Part shown: positions 48,310-62,029 of the stretch, piece by piece
Numbering within the stretch: position 1 is the first letter of the stretch
Layout of the letters: each line of letters begins with the position of its first letter
From: Molossus alvarezi
Lineage: Eukaryota; Chordata; Mammalia; Chiroptera; Molossidae
NCBI GenBank assembly: GCA_037176705.1
Contig: CM073895.1
Coordinates: 105,908,551-105,972,550, forward strand
Length of the DNA: 64,000 bases
Reading direction: 5' to 3'
Notes under the pieces: model-generated
Seen by the model: the letters and a program-made list of their open reading frames with translations, nothing else
The model's database searches: none
Told to the model about the DNA's origin: nothing
Translations under genes and position numbers: made by a program

Positions 48310-50271
48310 ATGTCCATTTGTAAAGGTGTAATCACACTTAAACTTCGCAGTGTAAGTTTCTTTCCCTTGTTCAAGACAAAGAGACACAAGACTTGCTGGT
48401 GCAGTCTTGGATATACTGAACTATGGGCAAAACTCTGTGAGAGCCAGGGGCCACATTCACTCAGTGGCATGTTTTTCCCTGGGAAGTTAAGTACCTTTGC
48501 AGGGAAAGTGTGAACAAACATGTTCTAGTCAAACAACTGTTGGAATGAATGAATATTTCCATTTGGGTAAAGTTAATGCACAGATCTTGAGTAACATGAA
48601 CACTTTAACGTACATTCTCCTCGTTTGATAGGGAGATCCAGTCATATCATGGAAAGAACAACTAGGACAGAGCACACTTATGTGTAGAATCAAAAGTTAT
48701 CCCTTGTTGTGTTCTGTGTTGTTCATGGTTTCAAAGATTGGATCCTCTTTAAGCCCATTTTTGAAGGCGATCCTTGGAAAAAGTTTGGTTTCTGCTGTAG
48801 CAGTTGGTTTCACATGATTCTTACTCAGAACAGTGAACCAACCTATGGCCAAGATGGAATCAATGGAAAGATTGATAACTACTGGTGTCACACGTGGGCA
48901 TTCTGGAAGCAGTGACACTGAACACATCTAAAGTGATGTAGTTGAAACATTGGTTGTCTCCATGCAAGGAGTAAATCCATGAATCGGAAGACACTGACAA
49001 TACCAAGGGTTTTCCACATTGAAAATCTCTGTGAATGAGAACAAGAGGAGTGTTCTAGAGAAAATGCACTTGGGCAGTGGGCCTGGGTATCCATTTCAAT
49101 GACTTACACACTAACTATGCCCGGTGTGCAGGGCATACTTTACATTGGAGTGTCAAACAGTATTGTAAATTAATGCAGGTGTCTGCGTTCTTTCCTATGT
49201 GACCAGGAAAGTCAACCTGTACTCGTTGATGAGGCAGCCTTTCCACACACTACCTTTTAGCCCTGCATATGTGTTGTTTGCCTGGAAGTGTCTCTGAGTC
49301 ATCTTGATATCCAACAAAGGCTGGGCTGCAGAAATCAAACACATTGGTTAGGGCAATGTTCAGGTCATGGAAATCTATACCCTATTTAGTTCTACACACA
49401 TTCTTTAAAGTTGTTACCGAATGAATCAGTGTCATTCTTCGATCCATCATACATTTCACTGTTTGTTCCGATTTCCTCAAAAACCATAAGGAGTAGATAC
49501 CTGTTTTCTCCTGAGAAATCAAAGTAAACGCTTTCCATCATTGTGAAATGCTGGAATTGTACCTTGTTCATGAATGGGATCTCCCGAACCTCTCTTTCTA
49601 ATTCCCTGTGACAAATTCAGCCTATTTCTTGATAACTGACAAGTACTCAATCCCCTTACTTAAGCCATTAGAACTAAAAAGGGATCAATTTAAAAGAGGG
49701 AGTGTCAGTCTTTGAACAATGGTCATGGATTCACTTGTTTCGAGACTATTTCTCCGAAGAACCTAAGGGAATACACTGGCATAGTCAAAAGTGTTCATGA
49801 CTGGTGTTTTTTCTGTGCAGAATAATAGAATAACATTCAGTTCCAGAGCAGAATGGAAACCTTAATACTGTTGCCGTTTCCAATGGACTGTTTAGTGGCT
49901 CTCTGTTCAAAGAACTGTGTTCCAATAGACATCCTTCTTCAAATAATATCCAAATATTGAGAAAAAGATTCTAGGGCCATACCCGCTTCACACGAAATGG
50001 AACCACCAATGTTGTACTGTTTTTCAGATTACGTGTTCTTAGTACAGTTGTGGAAAGTATTGATTTAAGGAAATGTGGCAACCTGACTCTTGATAGGTCC
50101 TTAGACATACTTTTCACTCTAGTTTGTTTGTAGGAGAGTGTATACAAACCAAACCTATTCCAAATGAACTGTGTTAGAACTCTTCACTTCAGTGGCACCA
50201 AAGTCACTTCCATGAAGCCTAGAGCGTGAGGATCCTCAAAGCATACGTTGTTTTGGTTAAGTGTTTAAGAA
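48310..50271. repeat. Satellite monomer 18 (1,962 bp, subtype Q)
   Basis: Marked by 'gatcctctttaagccc' near 48741 and 'aagatggaatc' near 48851. Box intact at 49981-49997. Confidence 0.88.
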
Positions 50272-52229
50272 ATGTCCATTTGTAAAGGTGTAATCACACT
50301 TAAACTTCGCAGTGTAAGTTTCTTTCCCTTGTTCAAGACAAAGAGACACAAGACTTGCTGGTGCAGTCTTGGATATACTGAACTATGGGCAAAACTCTGT
50401 GAGAGCCAGGGGCCACATTCACTCAGTGGCATGTTTTTCCCTGGGAAGTTAAGTACCTTTGCAGGGAAAGTGTGAACAAACATGTTCTAGTCAAACAACT
50501 GTTGGAATGAATGAATATTTCCATTTGGGTTAAGTGAATGCACAGATCTTGAGTAACATGAACACTTTAATGTACATTCTCCTCGTTGTATAGGGAGATC
50601 CAGTCATATCACGGAAAGAACAACTAGGACAGAGCATACTTATGTGTAGCATCAAAAGTTATCCCTTTTTTGTTCTGTGTTGTTCATGGTTACAAAGATT
50701 GGATCGTCTTGAAGCCCATTTTTGAAGGCGATCCTTGGAAAAAGTTTGGTTTCTGCTGTAGCAGTTGGTTTCACATGATTCTGACTCAGAACAGTGAACC
50801 AACGTCTGGCCAAGACTGAATCAATGGAAAGATTGATAACTACTGGTGTCGCACATGGGCATTCTGGAAGCAGTGACACTGAACACATCTAAAGTGATGT
50901 AGTTGAAACATTGGTTGTCTCCATGCAAGGAGTAAATCCATGAATTGGAAGACACTGACAATACCAAGGGTTTTCCACATTGAACATCTCTGTGAATGAG
51001 AACAAGAGGAGTGTTCTAGAGAAAATGCACTTGTGCAGTGGACCTGGGTATCCATTTCAATGACTTACACACTAACTATGTCGGTGTGCAGGGCATACTT
51101 TACATTGGAGTGTCAAACAGTGTTGTAAGTAAATGCAGGTTTCTGCCATCTTTCCTATGTGACCAGGATAGTCAACCTGTACTCGTTGATGAGGCAGCCT
51201 TTCCACATACTACCTTTTAGCCCTGCATATGTGTTGTTTGCCTGGAAGTGGCTATGAGTCATCTTGATATCCAACAAAGGCTGGGCTGCAGAAATCAAAC
51301 ACATTGTTTAGGGCAATGTTCAGGTCATGGAAATCAATACCCTATTCAGTTCTACACACATTCTTTAAAGTTGTTCCCGAATGAATCAGTGTCATTCTTG
51401 GATCCATCATACATTTCACTTTTTGTACCGATTTCCTCAAAAAACATAAGGAGTAGATTCCTGTTCTCTCCTGAGAATTCAAAGTAAACGCTTTCCATCA
51501 TTGTGAAATGCTGGAATTGTACCTTGTTCATGAATGGAATCTCCCGAACCTATCTTTCTAATTCCTTTGACAAATTCAGCCTATTTCTTGATAACTGACA
51601 AGTACTCAATCCCCTTATTCCAGCCATTAGAACACAAAAGGGATCAATTTAAAAGAGGGAGTGTCAGTCTTTGAACAATGGTCATGGATTCACTTGTTTC
51701 AAGACTATTTCTCCGAAGAACCTTGGGAATACACTGGCATAGTCAAAAGTGTTCATGACTGGTGTTCTTTCTGTGCAGAATAATAGAATAACATTCAGTT
51801 CAAGAGCAGAATGGAAACCTTAATACGGTTGCCGTGTCCAATGGACTCTTTAGTGGCTCCCTGTTCAAAGAACTGTGTTCCAATAGACATCCTTCTTCAA
51901 ATAATATCCAAATATTGAGAAAAAGATTCTAGGGCCATACCCGCTTCACACGAAATGGACCCACCACTGTTGAACTGTTTTTCAGATTACGTGTTCTTAG
52001 TACAGTTGTGGAAAGTATTGATTTAAGGAAATGTGGCAACCTGACTATTGATAGGTCCTTAGACATACTTTTCACTCTAGTTTGTTTGTAGGAGAGTGTA
52101 TACAAACCAAACCTATTCCAAATGAATTGTGTTAGAACTCTTCACTTCAGTGGCACCAAAGTCACTTCCATGAAGCCTAGAGCGTGAGGATCCTCAAAGC
52201 ATACGTTGTTTTGGTTAAGTGTTTAAGAA
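50272..52229. repeat. Satellite monomer 19 (1,958 bp, subtype P)
   Basis: Almost identical copy of monomer 17, 3,920 bp downstream. Box intact at 51939-51955. Confidence 0.9.
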
Positions 52230-54191
52230 ATGTCCATTTGTAAAGGTGTAATCACACTTAAACTTCGCAGTGTAAGTTTCTTTCCCTTGTTCAAGACAAA
52301 GAGACACAAGACTTGCTGGTGCAGTCTTGGATATACTGAACTATGGGCAAAACTCTGTGAGAGCCAGGGGCCACATTCACTCAGTGGCATGTTTTTCCCT
52401 GGGAAGTTAAGTACCTTTGCAGGGAAAGTGTGAACAAACATGTTCTAGTCAAACAACTGTTGGAATGAATGAATATTTCCATTTGGGTTAAGTTAATGCA
52501 CAGATCTTGAGTAACATGAACACTTTAACGTACATTCTCCTCGTTTGATAGGGAGATCCAGTCATATCATGGAAAGAACAACTAGGACAGAGCACACTTA
52601 TGTGTAGAATCAAAAGTTATCCCTTGTTGTGTTCTGTGTTGTTCATGGTTTCAAAGATTGGATCCTCTTTAAGCCCATTTTTGAAGGCGATCCTTGGAAA
52701 AAGTTTGGTTTCTGCTGTAGCAGTTGGTTTCACATGATTCTTACTCAGAACAGTGAACCAACCTATGGCCAAGATGGAATCAATGGAAAGATTGATAACT
52801 ACTGGTGTCACACGTGGGCATTCTGGAAGCAGTGACACTGAACACATCTAAAGTGATGTAGTTGAAACATTGGTTGTCTCCATGCAAGGAGTAAATCCAT
52901 GAATCGGAAGACACTGACAATACCAAGGGTTTTCCACATTGAAAATCTCTGTGAATGAGAACAAGAGGAGTGTTCTAGAGAAAATGCACTTGGGCAGTGG
53001 GCCTGGGTATCCATTTCAATGACTTACACACTAACTATGCCCGGTGTGCAGGGCATACTTTACATTGGAGTGTCAAACAGTATTGTAAATTAATGCAGGT
53101 GTCTGCGTTCTTTCCTATGTGACCAGGAAAGTCAACCTGTACTCGTTGATGAGGCAGCCTTTCCACACACTACCTTTTAGCCCTGCATATGTGTTGTTTG
53201 CCTGGAAGTGTCTCTGAGTCATCTTGATATCCAACAAAGGCTGGGCTGCAGAAATCAAACACATTGGTTAGGGCAATGTTCAGGTCATGGAAATCTATAC
53301 CCTATTTAGTTCTACACACATTCTTTAAAGTTGTTACCGAATGAATCAGTGTCATTCTTCGATCCATCATACATTTCACTGTTTGTTCCGATTTCCTCAA
53401 AAACCATAAGGAGTAGATACCTGTTTTCTCCTGAGAAATCAAAGTAAACGCTTTCCATCATTGTGAAATGCTGGAATTGTACCTTGTTCATGAATGGGAT
53501 CTCCCGAACCTCTCTTTCTAATTCCCTGTGACAAATTCAGCCTATTTCTTGATAACTGACAAGTACTCAATCCCCTTACTTAAGCCATTAGAACTAAAAA
53601 GGGATCAATTTAAAAGAGGGAGTGTCAGTCTTTGAACAATGGTCATGGATTCACTTGTTTCGAGACTATTTCTCCGAAGAACCTAAGGGAATACACTGGC
53701 ATAGTCAAAAGTGTTCATGACTGGTGTTTTTTCTGTGCAGAATAATAGAATAACATTCAGTTCCAGAGCAGAATGGAAACCTTAATACTGTTGCCGTTTC
53801 CAATGGACTGTTTAGTGGCTCTCTGTTCAAAGAACTGTGTTCCAATAGACATCCTTCTTCAAATAATATCCAAATATTGAGAAAAAGATTCTAGGGCCAT
53901 ACCCGCTTCACACGAAATGGAACCACCAATGTTGTACTGTTTTTCAGATTACGTGTTCTTAGTACAGTTGTGGAAAGTATTGATTTAAGGAAATGTGGCA
54001 ACCTGACTCTTGATAGGTCCTTAGACATACTTTTCACTCTAGTTTGTTTGTGGTAGAGTGTATACAAACCAAACCTATTCCAAATGAACTGTGTTAGAAC
54101 TCTTCACTTCAGTGGCAGAGAAGTCACTTCCATGAAGCCTAGAGCGTGAGGATCCTCAAAGCATATGTTGTTTTGGTTAAGTGTTTAAGAA
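52230..54191. repeat. Satellite monomer 20 (1,962 bp, subtype Q)
   Basis: Copy of monomer 18 until near 54050, where 'tttgtggtagag' begins R-type flank. Box intact at 53901-53917. Confidence 0.9.
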
Positions 54192-56149
54192 ATGTCCATT
54201 TGTAAAGGTGGAATCACACTTAAACTTCGCAGTGTAAGTTTCTTTCCCTTGTTCCTGACAAAGAGATACAAGACTTGCTGGTGCAGTCTTGGATATACTG
54301 AACTATGGGCAAAACTCTGTGAGAGCCAGCGGCCACATTCACTCAGTGGCATGTTTTCCCCTGGGAAGTTAAGTACCTTTACAGGGTGTGTGAGCAAACT
54401 TGTTCTAGTCAAACAACTGTGGGAATGAATGAATATTTCCATTTGGGTTAAGTTAATGCACAGATCTTGAGTAACATGAACACTTTAACGTACATTCTCC
54501 TCATTTGATAGGGAGATCCAGTCATATCATGGAAAGAACAACTAGGACAGAGCGCACTTATGTGTAGAATCAAAAGTTATCCCTTTTTGTGTTCTGTGTT
54601 GTTCATGGTTTCAAAGATTGGATCGTCTTGAAGCCCATTTTTGAAGGCGATACTTGGAATAAGTTTGGATTCTGCTGTAGGAGTTGGTTTCACATGATTC
54701 TTACTCAGAACAGTGATCCAACGTAAGGCCAAGACTGAATCAATGGAAAGATTGATAACTACTGGTGTCACACATGTGCATTCTTGAAGCAGTGAAACTG
54801 AACACATCTAAAGTGATGTAGTTGAAACATTGGTTGTCTCCATGCAACGAGTAAATCCATGAATTGGAAGACACTGACAATACCAAGGGTTTTTCACATT
54901 GAACACCTCTGTGAATGAGAACAAGAGGAGTGTTCTAGAGAAAATGCACTTGTGCAGTGGACCTGGGTATCCATTTCAATGACTTACACACGAACTATGC
55001 CCGGTGTGCAGGGCATACTTTACATTGGAGTGTCAAACAGTATTGTAAGTAAATGCAGGTGTCTGCTTTCTTTCCTATGTGACCCATAAAGCCAACCTGT
55101 ACTCGTTGATGAGGCAGCCTTTTCACATACTACCTTTTAGCCCTGCATATGTGTTGTTTGGCTGGAAGTGTCTAAGAGTCATCTTGATATCCAACAAAGG
55201 CTGGGCTGCAGAAATCAAACACAGTGGTTAGGGCAATGTTCAGGTCATGGAAATCTATACCCTATTCAGTTCTACACACATTCTTTAAAGTTGTGACCGA
55301 ATGAATCAGTGTCATTCTTGGATCCATCATACATTTCACAGTTTGTACCGATTTCCTCAAAAAAATAAGGAGTAGATTCCTGTTCTCTCCTGAGAATTCA
55401 AAGTAAACGTTTTCCATCATTGTGAAATGCGGGAATTGTACCTTGTCCATGAATGGAATCTCCCGAACCTATCTTTCTAATTCCCTGTGACAAAATCAGC
55501 CGATTTCTTGATAACTGACAAGTACTCAATCCCCTTACTTTAGCCATTAGAACACAAAAGAGATCAATTTAAAAGAGGGAGTGTCAGTCTTTGAACAATG
55601 GTCATGGATTCACTTCTTTCAAGACTATTTCCCCGAAGAACCTATGGGAATACACAGGCATAGTCAAAAGTGTTCATGACTGGTGTTCTTTCTGTGCAGA
55701 ATAATAGAATAACATTCAGTTCAAGATCAGAATGGAAACCTTAATACGGTTGCAGTGTCCAATGGACTCTTTTTGGCTCCCTGTTCAAAGAACTGTGTTC
55801 CAATAGACATCCTTCTTCAAATAATATCCAAATATTGAGAAAAAGATTCTAGGGCCATACCCGCTTCACACGAAATGGAACCACCAGTGTTGTACTGTTT
55901 TTCAGATTACGTGTTCTTAGTACAGTTGTGGAAAGTATTGATTTAAGGAAATGTGGCAACCTGACTCTTGATAGGTCCTTAGACATACTTTTCACTCTAG
56001 TTTGTTTGTAGGAGAGTGTATACAAACCAAACCTATTCCAAATGAATTGTGTTAGAACTCTTCACTTCAGTGGCACCAAAGTCACTTCCATGAAGCCTAG
56101 AGCGTGAGGATCCTCAAAGCATACGTTGTTTTGGTTAAGTGTTTAAGAA
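54192..56149. repeat. Satellite monomer 21 (1,958 bp, subtype R)
   Basis: R markers include 'gtaaaggtggaatcacac' near its start and 'ggagttggtttcac' near 54680. Box intact at 55859-55875. Confidence 0.88.
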
Positions 56150-58111
56150 ATGTCCATTTGTAAAGGTGTAATCACACTTAAACTTCGCAGTGTAAGTTTC
56201 TTTCCCTTGTTCAAGACAAAGAGACACAAGACTTGCTGGTGCAGTCTTGGATATACTGAACTATGGGCAAAACTCTGTGAGAGCCAGGGGCCACATTCAC
56301 TCAGTGGCATGTTTTTCCCTGGGAAGTTAAGTACCTTTGCAGGGAAAGTGTGAACAAACATGTTCTAGTCAAACAACTGTTGGAATGAATGAATATTTCC
56401 ATTTGGGTTAAGTTAATGCACAGATCTTGAGTAACATGAACACTTTAACGTACATTCTCCTCGTTTGATAGGGAGATCCAGTCATATCATGGAAAGAACA
56501 ACTAGGACAGAGCACACTTATGTGTAGAATCAAAAGTTATCCCTTGTTGTGTTCTGTGTTGTTCATGGTTTCAAAGATTGGATCCTCTTTAAGCCCATTT
56601 TTGAAGGCGATCCTTGGAAAAAGTTTGGTTTCTGCTGTAGCAGTTGGTTTCACATGATTCTTACTCAGAACAGTGAACCAACCTATGGCCAAGATGGAAT
56701 CAATGGAAAGATTGATAACTACTGGTGTCACACGTGGGCATTCTGGAAGCAGTGACACTGAACACATCTAAAGTGATGTAGTTGAAACATTGGTTGTCTC
56801 CATGCAAGGAGTAAATCCATGAATCGGAAGACACTGACAATACCAAGGGTTTTCCACATTGAAAATCTCTGTGAATGAGAACAAGAGGAGTGTTCTAGAG
56901 AAAATGCACTTGTGCAGTGGGCCTGGGTATCCATTTCAATGACTTACACACTAACTATGCCCGGTGTGCAGGGCATACTTTACATTGGAGTGTCAAACAG
57001 TATTGTAAATTAATGCAGGTGTCTGCGTTCTTTCCTATGTGACCAGGAAAGTCAACCTGTACTCGTTGATGAGGCAGCCTTTCCACACACTACCTTTTAG
57101 CCCTGCATATGTGTTGTTTGCCTGGAAGTGTCTCTGAGTCATCTTGATATCCAACAAAGGCTGGGCTGCAGAAATCAAACACATTGGTTAGGGCAATGTT
57201 CAGGTCATGGAAATCTATACCCTATTTAGTTCTACACACATTCTTTAAAGTTGTTACCGAATGAATCAGTGTCATTCTTCGATCCATCATACATTTCACT
57301 GTTTGTTCCGATTTCCTCAAAAACCATAAGGAGTAGATACCTGTTTTCTCCTGAGAAATCAAAGTAAACGCTTTCCATCATTGTGAAATGCTGGAATTGT
57401 ACCTTGTTCATGAATGGGATCTCCCGAACCTCTCTTTCTAATTCCCTGTGACAAATTCAGCCTATTTCTTGATAACTGACAAGTACTCAATCCCCTTACT
57501 TAAGCCATTAGAACTAAAAAGGGATCAATTTAAAAGAGGGAGTGTCAGTCTTTGAACAATGGTCATGGATTCACTTGTTTCGAGACTATTTCTCCGAAGA
57601 ACCTAAGGGAATACACTGGCATAGTCAAAAGTGTTCATGACTGGTGTTTTTTCTGTGCAGAATAATAGAATAACATTCAGTTCCAGAGCAGAATGGAAAC
57701 CTTAATACTGTTGCCGTTTCCAATGGACTGTTTAGTGGCTCTCTGTTCAAAGAACTGTGTTCCAATAGACATCCTTCTTCAAATAATATCCAAATATTGA
57801 GAAAAAGATTCTAGGGCCATACCCGCTTCACACGAAATGGAACCACCAATGTTGTACTGTTTTTCAGATTACGTGTTCTTAGTACAGTTGTGGAAAGTAT
57901 TGATTTAAGGAAATGTGGCAACCTGACTCTTGATAGGTCCTTAGACATACTTTTCACTCTAGTTTGTTTGTGGTAGAGTGTATACAAACCAAACCTATTC
58001 CAAATGAACTGTGTTAGAACTCTTCACTTCAGTGGCAGAGAAGTCACTTCCATGAAGCCTAGAGCGTGAGGATCCTCAAAGCATATGTTGTTTTGGTTAA
58101 GTGTTTAAGAA
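56150..58111. repeat. Satellite monomer 22 (1,962 bp, subtype Q)
   Basis: Repeats monomer 20 at 3,920 bp spacing. Box intact at 57821-57837. Confidence 0.9.
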
Positions 58112-60069
58112 ATGTCCATTTGTAAAGGTGGAATCACACTTAAACTTCGCAGTGTAAGTTTCTTTCCCTTGTTCCTGACAAAGAGATACAAGACTTGCTG
58201 GTGCAGTCTTGGATATACTGAACTATGGGCAAAACTCTGTGAGAGCCAGCGGCCACATTCACTCAGTGGCATGTTTTCCCCTGGGAAGTTAAGTACCTTT
58301 ACAGGGTGTGTGAGCAAACTTGTTCTAGTCAAACAACTGTGGGAATGAATGAATATTTCCATTTGGGTTAAGTTAATGCACAGATCTTGAGTAACATGAA
58401 CACTTTAACGTACATTCTCCTCATTTGATAGGGAGATCCAGTCATATCATGGAAAGAACAACTAGGACAGAGCGCACTTATGTGTAGAATCAAAAGTTAT
58501 CCCTTTTTGTGTTCTGTGTTGTTCATGGTTTCAAAGATTGGATCGTCTTGAAGCCCATTTTTGAAGGCGATACTTGGAATAAGTTTGGATTCTGCTGTAG
58601 GAGTTGGTTTCACATGATTCTTACTCAGAACAGTGATCCAACGTAAGGCCAAGACTGAATCAATGGAAAGATTGATAACTGCTGGTGTCACACATGTGCA
58701 TTCTTGAAGCAGTGAAACTGAACACATCTAAAGTGATGTAGTTGAAACATTGGTTGTCTCCATGCAACGAGTAAATCCATGAATTGGAAGACACTGACAA
58801 TACCAAGGGTTTTTCACATTGAACACCTCTGTGAATGAGAACAAGAGGAGTGTTCTAGAGAAAATGCACTTGTGCAGTGGACCTGGGTATCCATTTCAAT
58901 GACTTACACACTAACTATGCCCGGTGTGCAGGGCATACTTTACATTGGAGTGTCAAACAGTATTGTAAGTAAATGCAGGTGTCTGCTTTCTTTCCTATGT
59001 GACCCATAAAGCCAACCTGTACTCGTTGATGAGGCAGCCTTTTCACATACTACCTCTTAGCCCTGCATATGTGTTGTTTGGCTGGAAGTGTCTAAGAGTC
59101 ATCTTGATATCCAACAAAGGCTGGGCTGCAGAAATCAAACACATTGGTTAGGGCAATGTTCAGGTCATGGAAATCTATACCCTATTCAGTTCTACACACA
59201 TTCTTTAAAGTTGTGACCGAATGAATCAGTGTCATTCTTGGATCCATCATACATTTCACAGTTTGTACCGATTTCCTCAAAAAAATAAGGAGTAGATTCC
59301 TGTTCTCTCCTGAGAATTCAAAGTAAACGTTTTCCATCATTGTGAAATGCGGGAATTGTACCTTGTCCATGAATGGAATCTCCCGAACCTATCTTTCTAA
59401 TTCCCTGTGACAAAATCAGCCGATTTCTTGATAACTGACAAGTACTCAATCCCCTTACTTTAGCCATTAGAACACAAAAGAGATCAATTTAAAAGAGGGA
59501 GTGTCAGTCTTTGAACAATGGTCATGGATTCACTTCTTTCAAGACTATTTCCCCGAAGAACCTATGGGAATTCACAGGCATAGTCAAAAGTGTTCATGAC
59601 TGGTGTTCTTTCTGTGCAGAATAATAGAATAACATTCAGTTCAAGATCAGAATGGAAACCTTAATACGGTTGCAGTGTCCAATGGACTCTTTTTGGCTCC
59701 CTGTTCAAAGAACTGTGTTCCAATAGACATCCTTCTTCAAATAATATCCAAATATTGAGAAAAAGATTCTAGGGCCATACCCGCTTCACACGAAATGGAA
59801 CCACCAGTGTTGTACTGTTTTTCAGATTACGTGTTCTTAGTACAGTTGTGGAAAGTATTGATTTAAGGAAATGTGGCAACCTGACTCTTGATAGGTCCTT
59901 AGACATACTTTTCACTCTAGTTTGTTTGTAGGAGAGTGTATACAAACCAAACCTATTCCAAATGAACTGTGTTAGAACTCTTCACTTCTGTGGCCACAAA
60001 GTCACTTCCATGAAGCCTAGAGCATGAGGATCCTCAAAGCATATGTTGTTTTGGTTAAGTGTTTAAAAA
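58112..60069. repeat. Satellite monomer 23 (1,958 bp, subtype R)
   Basis: Repeats monomer 21. Box intact at 59779-59795. Confidence 0.9.
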
Positions 60070-62029
60070 ATGTCCATTTGTAAAGGTGTAATCACACTTA
60101 AACTTCGCAGTGTAAGTTTCTTTCCCTTGTTCCAGACAAAGAGACACAAGACTTGCTGGTGCAGTCTTGGATATACTGAACTATGGGCAAAACTCTGTGA
60201 GAGCCAGGGGCCACATTCCCTCAGTGGCATATTTTTCCCTGGGAAGTTAAGTACCTTTGCAGGGAAAGTGTGAACAAACATGTTCTAGTCAAACAATTGT
60301 TGGAATGAATGAATATTTCCATTTGGGTTAAGTTAATGCACAGATCTTGAGTAACACGAACACTTTAATGTACATTCTCCTCGTTTTATAGGGAGATCCA
60401 GTCATATCATGGAAAGAACAACTAGGACAGAGCACACTTATGTGTAGAATCAAAAGTTATCCCTTGTTGTGTTCTGTGTTGTTCATGGTTTCAAAGATTG
60501 GATCCTCTTTAAGCCCATTTTTGAAGGCGATCCTTGGAAAAAGTTTGGTTTCTGCTGTAGCAGTTGGTTTCACATGATTCTTACTCAGAACAGTGAACCA
60601 ACCTATGGCCAAGATGGAATCAATGGAAAGATTGATAACTACTGGTGTCACACATGGGCATTCTGGAAGCACTGACACTGAACACATCTAAAGTGATGTA
60701 GTTGAAACATTGGTTGTCTCCATGCAAGGAGTAAATCCATGAATCGGAAGACACTGACAATACCAAGGGTTTTCCACATTGAACATCTCTGTGAATGAGA
60801 ACAAGAGGAGTGTTCTAGAGAAAATGCACTTGTGCAGTGGGCCTGGGTATCCATTTCAATGACTTACACACTAACTATGCCCGGTGTGCAGGGCATACTT
60901 TACATTGGAGTGTCAAACAGTATTGTAAATTAATGCAGGTGTCTGCGTTCTTTCCTATGTGACCAGGAAAGTCAACCTGTACTCGTTGATGAGGCAGCCT
61001 TTCCACACACTACCTTTTAGCCCTGCATATGTGTTGTTTGCCTGGAAGTGTCTCTGAGTCATCTTGATATCCAACAAAGGCTGGGCTGCAGAAATCAAAC
61101 ACATTGGTTAGGGCAATGTTCAGGTCATGGAAATCTATACCCTATTCAGTTCTACACACATTCTTTAAAGTTGTGACCGAATGAATCAGTGTCATTCTTG
61201 GATCCATCATACATTTCACTGTTTGTACCGATTTCCTCAAAAAAATAAGGAGTAGATTCCTGTTCTCTCCTGAGAATTCAAAGTAAACGCTTTCCATCAT
61301 TGTGAAATGCTGGAATTGTACCTTGTTCATGAATGGAATCTCCCGAACCTATCTTTCTAATTCCTTGTGACAAATTCAGCCTATTTCTTGATAACTGACA
61401 AGTAGTCAATCCCCTTATTCCAGCCATTAGAACTCAAAAGATATCAACTTAAAAAAGGGAGTGTCAGTCTTTGAACAATGGTCATGGATTCCTTTGTTTC
61501 AAGAGTATTTCCCCGAAGAACCTATGGGAATACACTGGCATAGTCAAAAGTGTTCATGACTGGTGTTCTTTCTGTGCAGAATAATAGAATAACATTCAGT
61601 TCAAGAGCAGAATGGAAACCTTAATACGGTTGCCGTGTCCAATGGACTCTTTAGTGGCTCCCTGTTCAAAAACTGTGTTCCAATAGACATCCTTCTTCAA
61701 ATAATATCCAAATATTGAGAAAAAGATTCTAGGGCCATACCCGTTTCACACGAAATGGAACCACCACTGTTGTACTGTTTTTCAGATTACGTGTTCTTAG
61801 TACAGTTGTGGAAAGTATTGATTTAAGGAAATGTGGCAACCTGACTCTTGATAGGTCCTTAGACATACTTTTCACTCTAGTTTGTTTGTAGGAGAGTGTA
61901 TACAAACCAAACCTATTCCAAATGAACTGTGTTAGAACTCTTCACTTCTGTGGCCACAAAGTCACTTCCATGAAGCCTAGAGCATGAGGATCCTCAAAGC
62001 ATATGTTGTTTTGGTTAAGAGTTTAAAAA
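60070..62029. repeat. Satellite monomer 24 (1,960 bp, subtype S)
   Basis: Box at 61739-61755 has a C-to-T change only at a non-core position (acccgtttcacacgaaa), so the core pattern is kept. Confidence 0.88.
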
